Assembly: GCA_009192285.1 (NCBI GenBank) | Contig: CM018609.1 | Coordinates: forward strand, 124,001-188,000 | Direction of reading: 5' to 3' | Length of the DNA: 64,000 nucleotides | DNA from: Morchella semilibera | Taxonomy: Eukaryota; Ascomycota; Pezizomycetes; Pezizales; Morchellaceae | Shown: one piece after another, positions 10,934 through 23,300 of the stretch | Layout of the letters: each line of letters starts with the position of its first letter | Position numbering within the stretch: the stretch's first letter is position 1 | Program-made: the position numbers and the translations under genes | Notes under the pieces: model-generated | Told to the model about the DNA's origin: nothing | What the model saw: only the letters and a program-made list of their open reading frames with translations | Databases searched by the model: none

Positions 10934-13102
10934 TCTTTTGTTACTCTTACTACTTTTTTATTTGGTCCACAGCGCTGGGGAGCTCCACCAAAATACATAC
11001 CTACTCCATTTCTCCCCATATTTGGGGGGCCCCCTGCTAAGTACATGTAGCTGGGTTTTGAGCCGTATTACTCGGTACACACATAGGAGTTTTCTTACAA
11101 TTGTAATAAAAGTCTCGGATGCCAGCCCGCTCAATTAAGTCCTTCCAACTGCATTCCTAATCTTACGGCGCCGGTCGCAAGGATATTATCCACAGGAAAT
11201 CCACCTCCGACACCAGGTTTTAATATTCATACCATTCAACGCTCAAACCGCTGGTTTATGGTCCTTTTCCCACCCACAATCTAAAAAAAAACGAGAACCC
11301 CAGGGTTAGGGTTAGCTAGCCTGAATGACAAACGTTGTGGGGCGTGCTAGTGGTCAAGGATTAAGTACTCGGGTGTGAACCAAAGTGATCAGAACTCTAC
11401 GACAATTGGTTGAGAATATGTGGGTGCGACAGGCTGGGGCCAATAAGACCTGCCAAGAATTCTTATCTTGAATGGGGGAAAAAAGTCATCAGAACTTTTC
11501 CAAGATCCTCATCAAAAAATCCAAAAAAAATCCAAAAATATATTTAAAATATTGTATCTATCAGTACCTTCTCTATATGCTATTTGGATACAAATTTGGC
11601 TGTGTAGAGAAAACTTTCAGGAGGCAGCAGTAAAATTGAGGACCAAGTTCTGGGCTCTGAAGTTTCCTGGGGCACACGGTTGATATAAGCCCAGGGTGGG
11701 GCCAACTTGGCACTCCAGGCCAACCAGACCAACCAGGAGCAGTTCTGATCACTTACCCTCAACACCCGGTACTGTACTCTAGGTACAGCAACCGTGGCAA
11801 TGACCAACCGCAAACAACTTGAGGCCCCCCTGCTCGTCGTTCGTTCCACAAACGCGCCGATGCTAGTGCCAAGAAAAACCGAGTGATAATTTGTGAAGTC
11901 TTCGTCTGTTATTGTTTGTTGTGAGTCTCTGTTTACCACCTTTCCAGACAAAAACCAAACCCTGTTCTCTGATAATAGATGTACACGGTCGATTCCCCCT
12001 GGGGTTAGATCATAATCGCTAAAACGGTGTCTGTGTTGTGTTCCTGCGTGGATTCTCTTGGCGGCGATCCAATGCACCCCTTGGTTCCTGCGGCGATTCT
12101 TCAGCGGAAGGAGATTGCTCGATTCCTGAGAAAAGGATAGATTGCTATATCGTGTGTCCGCGCAATTGAAGCGTTGTGTAGGCCAGGCTACATTCATTGA
12201 TTTTGAGAATTGCTAATCGTATGATATGTTGCCCGCTGATGAGGACTGCGTGTGTTGTCGGAGGGTCGGCGGTCATGCATTCCTTTCTTTCTGCTGTGGA
12301 ACCGAATGTTAGCTATATGTTTGATTCTTAAACTGAAAAATTCCTTTTCAATCTCAGGCCCACGTTGTATATGAATAGCTGTATTCACATCAAATCCTTA
12401 GATCCTGATTAATACAAGTCCACATTACCTCTAAGTACCCCATGAGAAACAAAAATGCTTAGGATTCTCTATTACGAGACCATTCTAACAGAAGACACAA
12501 GGTAATTGTACACCGAGTGATAGGCAATGATCATACTTTGCAAGTCAGGGGACCCCATTGCAGCTTCCTAACACATTTCCCATCGAGGTCTCTGAAGGGG
12601 TCTAATTTCGGCTAGGACTTCGATCCTCTCGGCCCCGCGTTCCCGCAAATTAAGGTATTCTGCAAACTTGAGCCGGAATTTAAGCATTTCCGGTGATGAA
12701 ACACATCTCTAATTGACATCCATCATGCTTGAGCCTAAGTCCAAGAGATTTGACGCATTGATAGCTTATCTACACAGTGGTACGGAGAATCCGACTCTCC
12801 GCCAGAGGGAATGCCCTGGTGGAAATGTACGAGCAATGATACCGTATAGCACTGAAGGGGTACATGCACCGTCAATTCCCAATCCTGGCGGGTAATGAAA
12901 AAGTGCTTTCAGCATGCCGAATCAAACACTGTAAGAAAGCTCCTCTAACACCAATTTCTATAAGTACCCTCAGCGAGACTCTCCACTTATTCTCCTCACC
13001 AGCTTCTACACTCTCTTTTATATCAACCCACAGTCTTTATCTAACTTCACTTCATACTCCCAAACCTTCATAAACACTTTCCAAACAAGCCCAATAAAAA
13101 AA
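10934..13102. other. Intergenic, no gene assigned
   Basis: Holds a TTAGGG dimer (about 11303-11314), one TACATGTA (11042-11049), two CGAGTGAT (11880 and 12514) and a 205-codon minus-strand frame (12197-11580) without any recognisable domain. The right end (about 12930-13102) is C/T-rich and is the likely hydrophobin-1 promoter and 5' UTR. Confidence 0.45.
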
Positions 13103-13671
13103 ATGCATCCTTCTACCATCCTCGCATTCTGCTTTGCTCTAGCCGTCGCGGCATCCCCGCTCGGTATCCGCCAGAGCGAGACTGAGGTCTCCGGAAACGA
13201 CGGCTCCGGCGATCAGAAGGTCGGCAACGAGGGCCAAAACAGTGGCAGCTCTGCCGCAAACAAGGGCAAGGTCTTTGGCGACTACACGGTTGAGCAGGGA
13301 GTCCAGACTTGCGGAAATGCCCAGCTCAACTGCTGCAACAAGATCGAGAAGGTCGGAGACACCACCAATGCCGGCCTTTTGGGCAGCGTCTTTGGTAGCG
13401 GTGATCTCGGTGTGCAGTGCTCCCCGATTAATCTGCCGGTGGGGGTTGGTGGTATGTATTCAAAGGTCCCGGGGGTGCTTGGTATGCAACTGCTGACAGT
13501 CTTAAAGTTCAGGTTCCTATCAACAAGGCTTGCGACGCAAAGGCTGCCTGCTGCCAAGGAAACAACGAACAGGTATTTTCTAGTGAAAATCCTATCCTGA
13601 TACTTACTGACTTGACGTGATAGAACGGTGTTGTCAATGTGGGATGTGTTGCTCTCACTTCCCTCGTTTAG
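13103..13671 (+). CDS. Class I hydrophobin 1, 153 aa
   Basis: Small secreted amphipathic protein that self-assembles at air-water interfaces and coats hyphae or spores. Exons 13103-13451, 13508-13572 and 13624-13671 join in frame (462 nt). Signal peptide MHPSTILAFCFALAVAASP, then an Asn/Gly/Ser-rich linker (GNDGSGDQKVGNEGQ...). Eight Cys follow in the hydrophobin order: C-x6-CC-x27-C-x18-C-x5-CC-x13-C-x7, class I spacing. Key segments are TCGNAQLNCC, VQCSPINLP, ACDAKAACCQGNN and GCVALTSLV. Two introns, phase 1 and phase 0, sit at the same places as in hydrophobins 2 and 3. First of three on the same strand; about 80% alike to hydrophobin 2 by eye, so the pair is a recent tandem duplicate. Confidence 0.95.
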
Positions 13672-15194
13672 ATGTGGGTTGCGGTATGCAGGCTGGCAGC
13701 TGGATGACCGGCCTCGCCGGAGTGAACTATGGTATCAGGGTCATATTTCAAATATTTATGCAGTATCTTTATAAATATTTTATTTCTTCGTTTTAAAGAT
13801 CTATTAGTTTCCATTATAAATTTAATTCTTATAACACTTCACAAAGAAAAAAACTCTCTAGCCTATACCTTGTCGGCGCCCCCTTGCCAATTTTGCACAA
13901 TTGCGCATATTGTAGATGATTCGAGAGTCCGAAATATAAATGAGCAGCTTTAAGGTACCAGAACAGATAGTTCAAGGAACCCATTTTGGCCATATAAAAG
14001 TCTTAGTCTAAGGTTAGCCTGATCGAGGTTGTAAAAACCAAAATTCTCGTTTGAGTTATTTTAAGCTCTATAGAATCGTAAAAATGCCCCAAGTGGAGAT
14101 TTCTACTCCTAAATTTGACTAAAGTTGATATAAAGATTTTAGAAATATCCGCTCTGGCGCTCACCTATCTATTGCTGGATGCGGGGTTATTTTGATACCT
14201 GATCAGTGCGGAATTGCGGAAAATCACCGTGTTCATACTTACATTAAGTAGCTATGCTCGCACTAGTGTCTCCGAACCTCTATAAAGTTTGATAGTGATC
14301 CCACGCGAATTCCGCCTGCATCCCAGAGTGAGCCCAGTATCCACATCGGAATCCATATGGATCGAAGCCGAGCCTGCACGGATGCAATACATGACTCCTA
14401 GGCCTATCATTAAATATATTTTTATGTAATTAATTATCGACGGTTCCGGACCGATATATACTGAATCCGGAGTCCCCATGTATGTATCTATCAACATGAT
14501 CTTCTTTTGATTTCCCACGTCGCATGTCACGTGGCCGCATATCGACAACCTGAAACCCTACATAGCTCTTATGTGGTCCCGGACCTATCCCTAACCGGTG
14601 TCTCAATAGAGATATCTCCTGGCTGATCTCATTTCATCCCTGGCCACCAATTTGCTTTGATATTCAAGCAAGATTCGATATATTCCTCCTGTCGGTAGCC
14701 ATGTAAGGTATGAGTTCACCACAAGACAGTTGTGCATTGCCTTCAAGTGTTGAGACAACTTATACGTGGTTTGAAGTTAAGATGTGTTCCAAAACTAATT
14801 GGTAGGTTAGACGTAACGACTATTGAGTGCCTGCAATCATGCCCCGGAGAAGGGGGATTGATATGCATGCAAGGGCGTTACAACGTTCCGGAGATTATTT
14901 AGCATCTGGTGCGGAACGGGGGGTTATGCACCTCCGTCTACAGATTTGGCCGAGGCAAGGTAAATTTGAGATGCACTTTTGTAATTTGAAAATGCAAATT
15001 GCATATCCAGGAGTACACGAACTTCTGAATGTTTCCCTACTGCCCTAGAATAAAAAAATCCTTTATAAGCCCAGCAATGACCTCTAGTATTTTCATCTTT
15101 CTATCCTCACTATCCTCCTCTCGCTATCATCACACTCATTTAGCATTAATATTATTTAATATCTTTTTATCTTTTTCAGCCACACATAGTCATC
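13672..15194. other. Intergenic between hydrophobins 1 and 2
   Basis: No coding content seen. The leftmost about 60 bp (13675-13735) looks vaguely coding (GCGMQAGSWMTGLAGVNYG) but lacks context. The final about 150 bp is T/C-rich and is presumably the hydrophobin-2 promoter and leader. Confidence 0.45.
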
Positions 15195-15785
15195 ATGCTT
15201 GTATCCAACCTTTTCACTTTCCTCGCTCTTGCTCTTACAGTCTCCGCCTCACCCCTCGTTGTTCGTCAGAGCCAGACCACCGCTTCCGGTAATGATGGTT
15301 CCGGTGACCAAGATGTTGGCAACAAGGGACAGAACTCTGGAAACGCTGCAGCCAATAAGGGCACCGTGAAGGGCGACTACACCGTTTCGCAGGGTGTCCA
15401 GACTTGCGGTAACGCGCAGCTCAACTGTTGTAACAAGGTCGAGAAGAAGGGAGACACCACCAGCGCTGGTCTTCTCGGAAGCGTCTTTGGCAGTGGCGAT
15501 TTGGGCGTTCAGTGCACTCCCATCAATCTCCCGGCTGTTATCGCTCGTATGTAGTAGATCTATCGTTGGAACTTTCGAAAAAAAAAATGAGCTAGAAGCT
15601 AATATATTTACTACTAAACAGTCCAAGTCCCCGTCAACAAGGTTTGCGATGCAAAGGCCGCTTGTTGCCAGGGAGACAACCAGCAGGTAACTTTTCTCTA
15701 TAGTCCCCAGTTATGCTTATGCTAATTTATTTAACAGAACGGTCTCGTAAACGCTGGATGTGTTGCCCTCACATCGCTTATTTAG
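15195..15785 (+). CDS. Class I hydrophobin 2, 154 aa
   Basis: Paralogue of hydrophobin 1 with the same three-exon structure: 15195-15546, 15622-15686 and 15738-15785 (465 nt in frame). Signal peptide MLVSNLFTFLALALTVSASP, Asn/Gly-rich linker (GNDGSGDQDVGNKGQNSGN), then eight Cys: TCGNAQLNCC, VQCTPINLP, VCDAKAACCQGDN, GCVALTSLI. Spacing C-x6-CC-x27-C and CC-x13-C-x7 is class I. Exons 2 and 3 have exactly the same length (65 and 48 nt) as in the other two genes. Expected to be secreted and to form rodlet layers. The conserved NGLVNAGCVALTSL ending is shared with hydrophobin 1. Confidence 0.95.
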
Positions 15786-16966
15786 ATGTAGAATGTCGGG
15801 TCGGCCGTGGTATACGAAGTGTGCGCGCCCCAAGCAGATTGTCTCAATTATCCCACTTTTTCTTATGTTCTTTCCTTTTGTGTTGGGCGAGACAACTGTG
15901 CGGGTCTGTTTATTGTAAAAGTTAGATGTTTTTATAAAAGACCCTGTATAATTACTTGATGGGTATCAATATAGACACAATATCTAATGTCGAGAAGTGT
16001 TTGTGCCGTGAATGGTGGCACGAGTTCCCCGAGTGATAATCCATGAGCGCATTTGCCACCGACTAATTGACTTGTCGACTACTTACCGCGTTTGTCACCT
16101 CTCCCTGCGAGCAACGCGGGCTTTGCACCAAATGCAATAGCCGGCCGCTTGCCATGCCCCTGATGTGAGTCACATGTTTCAAAGTTGATCTTCCGACTTC
16201 ATAAGTACTTAAAGTCTAAACTGTCCCAGCGAGCCGTAGAAAATATTTCTTTGTTCCGAAATTTTAGATCCCGCATACCTACGAATATCCACTGCCCTTT
16301 ATGACGCTAATTCGTGATAGGTCTGCGTCCTATCTCTCCAGTACGGGAGCACACGTCCAAAGATTAATAAAGCATCTTGAAAGGGAGCTTATCCTATGAG
16401 GTAATAGTGAAGTATCACCAAGGAAACCCCTTCGGGAAAGAAGTCCAGCCCCCACTGACCGTTTTCCTGGTTCTGTTCCTAATGCATGCTCTTCAAATAA
16501 CGAAAGCCACTTTGTGACTGTCGAGAGTCCTCTATAGTGGTCTTGGTTGAGATTAAAGTATCTACGATACAATCAAATCAGGCAATTTCGGTGGAGAAGA
16601 ACAAGTTCTCATTTACCACCACCAACTTTCCAGATGAATGCAGCGAACGATCATTGTGCCAGCTAGTCACTCGACGATGAAACTGGTACATCATCCCGGA
16701 AGACCAAGAGCATGGGTATCTCAGCTCTTGGGCGCCGGTTCTGACGATATTTGTGCTACACAATCTTTTTTCGTCGTCTGCAGCAGCTAAGATAAGCTTC
16801 TCTGTGTATTTATCTGTTGTCATAAAGTCAGTATATAAGTCCCTCATATTTTCACAGTTTCCTCGTCTCATCACATCATCAAACTCACTCACATTTTCAG
16901 ATTCATCTGCACCAATCCATTCACCCTGAACCCCTATATACTTGAAACCCGCAAATCACATTGAAA
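15786..16966. other. Intergenic between hydrophobins 2 and 3
   Basis: One CGAGTGAT (16030-16037). Minus-strand frames at 16892-16578 and 16572-16330 have no family signal and lie where the hydrophobin-3 promoter should be; not called. Confidence 0.45.
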
Positions 16967-17579
16967 ATGCAGCTCTCACTCTTGGTCCTCACTTCTATCT
17001 TTGCTCTTACAATCGCTTCCCCCGTCCATGTCCGTGGGATTCCCGGTGTCTTCGGCCACCATCACAATTTCTTGGACGATGATGATCACGGGGACCAGTT
17101 CATCGGAAACAGTGGCCAGAACACAAATAACATTGTTACCAATAACGGTAACGTCGGCGGCAACTTCAATGTTGAGCAGATCTCCCAAGTCTGCAATGGC
17201 GGGCAGATCAACTGTTGCAACAGTCAATCGAGCCAAGGGGACACCAATAATATTGGAGGTCTTCTTGATTTCGGCTTTTTTAGCAGCGAGGCCGAGGATA
17301 TCCAGTGCTCACCCATCAACCTAGCGATCGTTGGTGAGCTATCCATGAAATGATAGAGTATCTATGTTGCATGCATGTACTAATTGCGTGTTCGTGCAGC
17401 ACAACTAGGAGGGAACTCGGCATGCTCCAGCAAGGTCGCCTGTTGCCAGGGGAACAATCAGCAGGTAGTCTCTCCCTTCTCGTGCCTCTCATCTAGTGGA
17501 CTTATAATTATCCTCACTGACACCTTTCTAGAACGGTCTCATCAATGCCAACTGTTTCGCAATTAATGGCCTGCTTTAG
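16967..17579 (+). CDS. Class I hydrophobin 3, divergent, 159 aa
   Basis: Third tandem member: exons 16967-17333, 17400-17464 and 17532-17579 (480 nt in frame). Exons 2 and 3 have the same lengths and intron phases as its neighbours. The ATG at 16967 gives signal peptide MQLSLLVLTSIFALTIASP. Unlike hydrophobins 1 and 2 it carries a His/Asp insert (GHHHNFLDDDDHGDQ) before the Asn-rich linker (NSGQNTNNIVTNNGNVGGN). Eight Cys are intact: VCNGGQINCC, IQCSPINLA, ACSSKVACCQGNN, NCFAINGLL; spacing is class I. Much more diverged than the 1/2 pair, so an older duplicate. The insert could bind metal or be a pH-sensitive spacer (inference only). Confidence 0.93.
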
Positions 17580-19088
17580 GGATTTGTGTACCGCTACTTC
17601 CGCCGTTTGTATAATAAGGATCGTTCCCTTACCTAGCGTGACATTTGGTCAATAGTGAGGGAATAACTTCATTATGGCGGTTTTTATTGTGGATTGTAGT
17701 TTGTGCATGAAATATTTAATAATTAGTTAGTATGATTGGAATAATATACAAGCTTCGTTCCTACATGTAACCTAATAATCTACCTCCAAGTGTTTGCTTT
17801 TAAAATCCTGTCCCTCTCGATAATCTCCTGGCCCGTTCTATAACATGCACCCTATTATAAGGTTGGATAATCTAAAGCCCCCGGTACCTAGTCTTGTGCC
17901 CTGGGGACGAAACATAATCATAATAAGGTAGCGGCCTTGCGGAGCGCATACCCACGGCACTAGCCTTAACCTTTTTTATATTGGTGAGCCAAGCTAGGCT
18001 TTGAGACTCGCTGTGCCAACGTACTTTGCATCAACAAACACCCAATCACCCAATCAGCGCGCGCACGTCTCACATCATGCAAGAGCGTTAGTTAAATGTC
18101 ATTTCCGAACATATAAGGGTTGTCATAGACTGTCCAAAGATGAGAGTTAAAGGAAGTGGTGTGGGTCGCACGCCGAGTATGAGAGGTAGAAGATATGTAT
18201 GTCGATCGATGTATTCATATGTGGTCACTCGAGCCAAGCTAGCTAGGGTCTTGGCAACGACAAACAACCTGGGCTGAAACTCTGAGGCTTAGGGGTGGAA
18301 AACAACACTTCAAGAAGCAAATTCGTGGGGGTTCCTTTCACTTATATCCCTACACTCTAGGGCTTCATGGAGTATGTCTGAAGCTGCTTCTCCACACACG
18401 ATAGACCTGCACAACACGGCAAGGGCGCCCGCTAGGAACTTTTGACAGCAACTCACCAAGTTCGATTCTGCATAAGCGTTTACGGTAACTCAGACTACTA
18501 CTCCTTTGGCCCTCGATAAACTCATTCCAGTCACGATGTCAATATCGATCTAGTTTCTCTAAAGTTCTTCACCAGAATCAAGCACAAGAAGCTGGTTCGG
18601 TAAAGCCACGGAAGCATAAACTATGGAGAAACCCCCACGGTTATCATCTTCCATATCATATTCCTATCCAACATTCTGGCCATACTGGGAAGTGGTACTC
18701 CGTTGGGATACTGTGGATTATTCGATAATCAGTGGCAGTATCCGCAAATCTCGTCCAATTCTGAACCTTTGAGATATCGTGGGCTTTGATTACCGATCTC
18801 TTGATTTATGAAGAGACAGAGCGTCTTCTCTAAAATTACCAGGTGCCGTATCCCCGACACTGCCTATAATCCACGGAGGTGCATGTACCCTAGATAAAGT
18901 AATATTGATGGGTATGGGGCTCTGGATTAGTTCCCGTTGTCACCTAGATCGCAGCCGAACACTCGCAACAAGTGAAGCTAGTGCAATGAGTGATTTTCTC
19001 TCCCTCTCACCATGCGTGCTCCGGCCACTTGGAAAAATTGGTATTTTGGGTTCTGGTTAATTGGGTTACATATATATATAGGGCAGTC
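17580..19088. other. Intergenic, no gene seen
   Basis: One TACATGTA (17762-17769). No protein-like frame over 60 codons. Confidence 0.45.
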
Positions 19089-19103
19089 AATATTAAATAA
19101 ATG
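19089..19103. repeat. Target-site duplication, left, of truncated LINE
   Basis: AATATTAAATAAATG, repeated exactly at 20418-20432 just after the poly(A) tail. Confidence 0.85.
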
Positions 19104-20417
19104 AAATAATCCAACCCTCAAGTCAGGTAAAATGGATAGGTTTTTGGCTGTCTCCCTCACTCAACCCTAACGAACACTACAAACGAAGACTGGCCGCGGC
19201 AAGGGCCGCCTTCGGTATAATTCAACGCTTTTCCTCTGCAGGGAAAGGCCTGTCATCACAGAATTGCAGAAAAAATCGCCCTTATGGCGATAAGACCTAT
19301 GCTCACATACGGAGGCGCAGTCCTCACCCCAACATCAGCAATTAAGGAAATGAATATATTCTGGAACTCAGTTCTCCGATGGACTACAGGATGCTTCAGA
19401 TCCACGAACCAACGCGCACTATGGGCAGAAGCCGGCTCACCTCCATTAGACCTCTACCTACACTTTCTGAAATGCAAATATGCTATCAGAATTCTACAAG
19501 CCCCTCCCATGGCCAACCCGGTCACGGGCAGGACCTCGCAATCCTTCCCCACCACATCACCCGACAGATTCTATACTCACGCACTCCTACTAAAAGCACT
19601 ACCCAACCCCCCCAAGAAATGGAACTCCAACGCAATTAAAGGAGTTAACCACCTCCCCATTGAACACCTTTGCTCAATCATTAGACCGCTCATCGAAGAG
19701 GGCGTCCCCCCCACTAAGATGGCCGCCAGAGCAAAGTCCCAACTTATAGCCAATTGGAACTACCACTACCCACCACCAGCTTACTACCCATACCCCCTAA
19801 CAACCACGCCGCCCTTTTTTACCAACCTGCATAAATTTGTTGCATCTCGTATACACCAAATGAGAGCAGGCAAGAGTTACCTACGCGGACAAAAATCATG
19901 GATTAATATTCATCTCCCCTCTCTATGCACCAGATGCAACCTGGAAGACGAGACACCCTCACACATTATCCTGAGATGCCCGAAAATTGAAAACCTCAGG
20001 CCATTGGAAATCTCCTCCGCCACCTCTCTCTCGGAGATTTGGACAAACCCACACCTCTCCACAATTCTCAGCGGCTTCATTGTAGCCGCGAGAATTAATT
20101 ATCCAATCCCACACGAGATCTCACCTCCACACTCAGGGACATCAATTTCTACCTTGACCACAATGTCCACAACCGAATCACAAATACTGGGAGTCCCATT
20201 CAACCCAATATACGCGTCTTAAAAAAGTCCTACTGAAGGCACCGGCCCTAGGCCACTTTATTTCTTATGTTTAATTTCTTATGTAGGAGTTGGTTTTGAT
20301 TTGATTTCTTTGAAGGGGATAGTCGAGTTGCGGAGGCACAGAGGTTTTTTATGCCATAGTTTTAACTTTATGCAATGTTTTGTACCTTAAACAAATACAA
20401 CTGATTTAAAAAAAAAA
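19104..20417 (+). mobile_element. 5'-truncated non-LTR retrotransposon (LINE B)
   Basis: About 1.3 kb bounded by a 15-bp target-site duplication and ending in an A-run (20408-20419). Only the 3' part of ORF2 survives: end of the reverse transcriptase thumb (WIGFWLSPSLNP, then GIIQRFSSAGKGL), then the C-terminal region with the CCHC-type knuckle (CTRCNLEDETPSHIILRCP). It is the same family as the 29.3-34.6 kb element, which has IRQFSSAGKGLTALNCRR at the matching place. 5' truncation is the usual outcome of target-primed reverse transcription. The coding frame is broken once, in an A-run at about 19270, after which a 312-codon frame runs to the stop at 20222. The 3' UTR is about 190 nt. Confidence 0.9.
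19284..20222 (+). pseudogene. LINE B ORF2 C-terminal fragment
   Basis: 312 codons from the first in-frame ATG after the frame break: IALMAIRPMLTYGGAVL... through the zinc-knuckle segment C-x2-C-x8-H-x4-C at about residues 215-235. Equivalent to the last third of the intact-type ORF2; no catalytic YxDD or endonuclease is present. Not expected to function. Confidence 0.88.
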
Positions 20418-20432
20418 AATATTAAATAAATG
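20418..20432. repeat. Target-site duplication, right, of truncated LINE
   Basis: Exact copy of 19089-19103 directly after the A-tail. Confidence 0.85.
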
Positions 20433-21993
20433 GCTCATTACCATCCCACGATTCGATCTAGATCAAAGGGCGCACCGTGCGCCCGGCGCCACCAACCAAA
20501 GATCTGCCTCCCCTGCCCGAGGCAAAAAAGAAAAGAAAGAAAGAGAACAGACTGAGATGTATCCGGGGGCGGAAGACACACTTACCCCCACCCCCGAAGT
20601 ACCTACAAGTATGTCAACGGCTTGGGATTACACTATTAGGTGAGGCCTTAGTAAATTCACAATAACCTAGATTTATTTTATTTAAATATGATCGATGAAT
20701 TCTTTATACCCTGTTTAATCTGTATACCATATATTCATTAAGGTTACAATTGGTTGAAATCGTGAGTGGTAAATCGGGTCGTCCCACCACTTTCTAAATC
20801 CACATACCTCCACTTACCCCTGTTCTAGCACATTCGTTAAGCTACCGGCCCAAGCTTCAACAATAACAATAATAACATTTGAAGATACTTATGATCGACC
20901 CAAAGCCCAGCTGCAGGACGGGTGCGCTAATTTTTCGGGAAGATCTAAGTTGGGGATTTCATATATGTACATACATGTATGCAATATGGGCGTCCTGTGC
21001 ATGCGTTTGCGCCGTTCGAGCACTTGGAGCACGTGAGTAATCCCTCCGGCACATGCCGAGAAAGGATCAAGTACACGATGTAGTACTACTGTAGTGGAGA
21101 TAATACCAGTACGGAACTATCAATGGTCTACCAGAGAGCTCCTTGTACGAGAGTACATGCTAGTAGGGTATATTCTTATACATTGCTGCGATACCGGGGG
21201 GGTGCGCTAGGAGTGTAGCTATAGTGTCGGATCGATGAAAGAGGTATATAGAATATAGAATTAATAGAACTAATGGTATGTACAGATATGGGGTCTTTCT
21301 AATGCGTGGGCCTAGAGTGTATTGCGGTTGGGTCGCTCGTTTAGCCGAGTTTTCTTTCTTTCTTTTTTTTTCTTTTTTTTTTTTGGCGGTGAACATGAGG
21401 GCGAGAGTGATTTTGAAGTTGCTAAATGTTTTGTTTTTGCGATGTGCATACGGTGTTAGTATTTTAGTTTGGTCGTGGGCTGCATAATAGTAACGCGGGT
21501 GGTGATATTAGCACTAGGGGCCAGGGCCAGGGGGACCACATTAATAACGCTCCAGTACCCCCATCTACTTAACTTGACTTATCTCACTTTGACCCTTAGC
21601 TACATTTAAGTATTAAAGATCTCGGTGAATACCTACATAAGTCAAGTAGCTGTGATCATTACCAGTATAACTATCATTACCTCCATTATCCTTTCCCCCT
21701 TCCCCCTTTATCTCTCTACACCGGCCCTCACTCGCACATCATTCCCATCCGGGCCGACAATTAATCCGGCTTTTTTCGTAGCGCTCACTCGCATCCCTTA
21801 CCCCGCAACCGGCATGCAGGGCCGGCCGGTTGTTACCACACCACGTCACGAGAGATATCGATTCTAACCAAACCCCTCTCTTCCCGAAAGCTCTCATAAA
21901 TCAAGGGGGAAACCTAACTGCTGCCTTCCCTTCCACCACCACAAACCCCTACAAACACAGCTACAGACACAGCTACAGACACAGATATCACAA
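20433..21993. other. Intergenic, no gene seen
   Basis: One TACATGTA (20972-20979), a T-rich tract at 21351-21384 and short repeats of ACAGCTACAGAC near 21956-21980 just before the next gene. Confidence 0.45.
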
Positions 21994-22664
21994 ATGGCGC
22001 CGCGACCATACGAGAATAACTTTAGGGTGCGACTAAGTAAGACAGGAAACTGCCCGGCGATATATGCAATCTCGTCAGGGCCGCAGAAGGGCGTGCATAT
22101 GCTCAGGTAAGCCCCCCACCTGCACCATCTCCCATCTCCCATCTCCCATCTCTCAACGCCCCTGTTCTCAGCTCTCTTTCTCCAGGCATCTCTCCGTCTC
22201 TATCTATTCCTATAGCTAACTAGCTCTCACAGCACGGAGCCCATCCCCCTAGCGTCCAGTACATGTATCGCCACCCCATCAACATCCACCAAACCTTCCT
22301 CGACGTCACCGGAGACTTCCTCCGCAGGCGCTTTGATAGCATCGAAGCAGCGCAGCGCTGGATCGACGAGATGGACCGGTCGCCGTCGCTTCTCGCGGAC
22401 CAGTTGGCAGCGAGCCTCTCGCTCTCCATCAAGCCGACGCTTGCCGCGACATCGCGGGAGCGACGCCGAGACCCCGTGTATAAGGGCGTAGGCACGTTCC
22501 GCGTGGGAAAAAAGGTTGAGGGGAGGTATAGCCGCAGTCATACGGGGGCGGTGGTGAGGAGGCGTAGCGATGGGGATGTGGAGGGGGTTTTGAGGGGGGT
22601 GGCGGGGCTGGTGATGGGGTCAGGGGCGAAAGCGGAGGATGACGTGGTGGTTATGGAGGATTAG
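21994..22664 (+). CDS. Hypothetical protein, two exons
   Basis: Exon 1 (21994-22106) starts MAPRPYENNFRVRLSKTGNC and ends GPQKGVHML before a good GTAAGC donor. Exon 2 (acceptor CACAG at 22232; 22233-22664) contains PSVQYMYRHPINIHQTFLDV, DFLRRRFDSIEAAQRWIDEM and a basic Ser/Arg middle, ending AEDDVVVMED. Codon use is gene-like and both exons look protein-like. I do not recognise the family. The canonical splice leaves exon 2 one base out of phase. A C5 run at about 22245 would need to be C6 to give a continuous STEPIPPSVQYMYRHP, so an indel or a recent frame break is likely. No signal peptide or membrane segment. Confidence 0.6.
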
Positions 22665-23185
22665 GGTAGGAAGGGGTTTTTTTTTGGGCGGTTTGTTTGT
22701 TATGGGCGTTCGCTTTTTTTTTCTTTTTATCTTACTCTTATTTTTTATATTTTGGTTGTGAAGTAGGTACTTACACACTTATGTCGTTCTTTGGTGCGGT
22801 CTTCCTGTCCTTTTTTTTCCCTTTTCCCTTTTTTGGTCCTTTTTGTAGTGCGTGTGATTTTACATGCTATAGCTAGATACCAGTCGTTCTATGTTTTTTT
22901 CTTGTCGCTGTTATATTCCCTAGATGCCGTAGTTTAGCTACCATGTATCGTTGGAGGTCTGCACTTCATTTATTTCCCTACTTTTTCTAAGTACTCATAA
23001 TAAACGCATTATAATTCCCAAACCCGCACTGGTGCTCCTTTACCGACGATACGTGAAGTACCAACCCCTCCACTACCCTAAATCCTGATTGATTCTGGTG
23101 TGGTGTGCTTATTGCATTACATCACCTCACCATAGACCTCACAACCACAATAACCTCAAGACCCAGCAATCACGAACCCTGTCGT
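22665..23185. other. 3' flank, T-rich, no gene seen
   Basis: Strongly T-rich on the plus strand (22675-22860), consistent with the 3' UTR and terminator of the preceding gene. Nothing else seen. Confidence 0.4.
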
Positions 23186-23300
23186 GTTCGGTCATAGAAT
23201 GATGAAAATGGGGCATCCCGTCCGCTCTGCCATACCCAATCATCATATCGCCTAGTTAGTACTGCAGTGGGTGACCATGCGGGAATCCTAGGTACCGAAC
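23186..23300 (+). rRNA. 5S rRNA, copy 3
   Basis: 115 nt, identical by eye to copy 1 in sequence and in its 3' flank (TCTTTTGTTTTTGTCC), so a recent duplicate of it. It lacks the ATCATTGACCCTGCC upstream box in full (CCCTGTCGT only). Confidence 0.92.

Noticed and set aside
11580-12197. 205-codon minus-strand frame, possibly part of a solo LTR or a gene
   Set aside because: No domain, no start context, no TG...CA ends or flanking duplication could be found, so neither a gene nor an LTR is supported.
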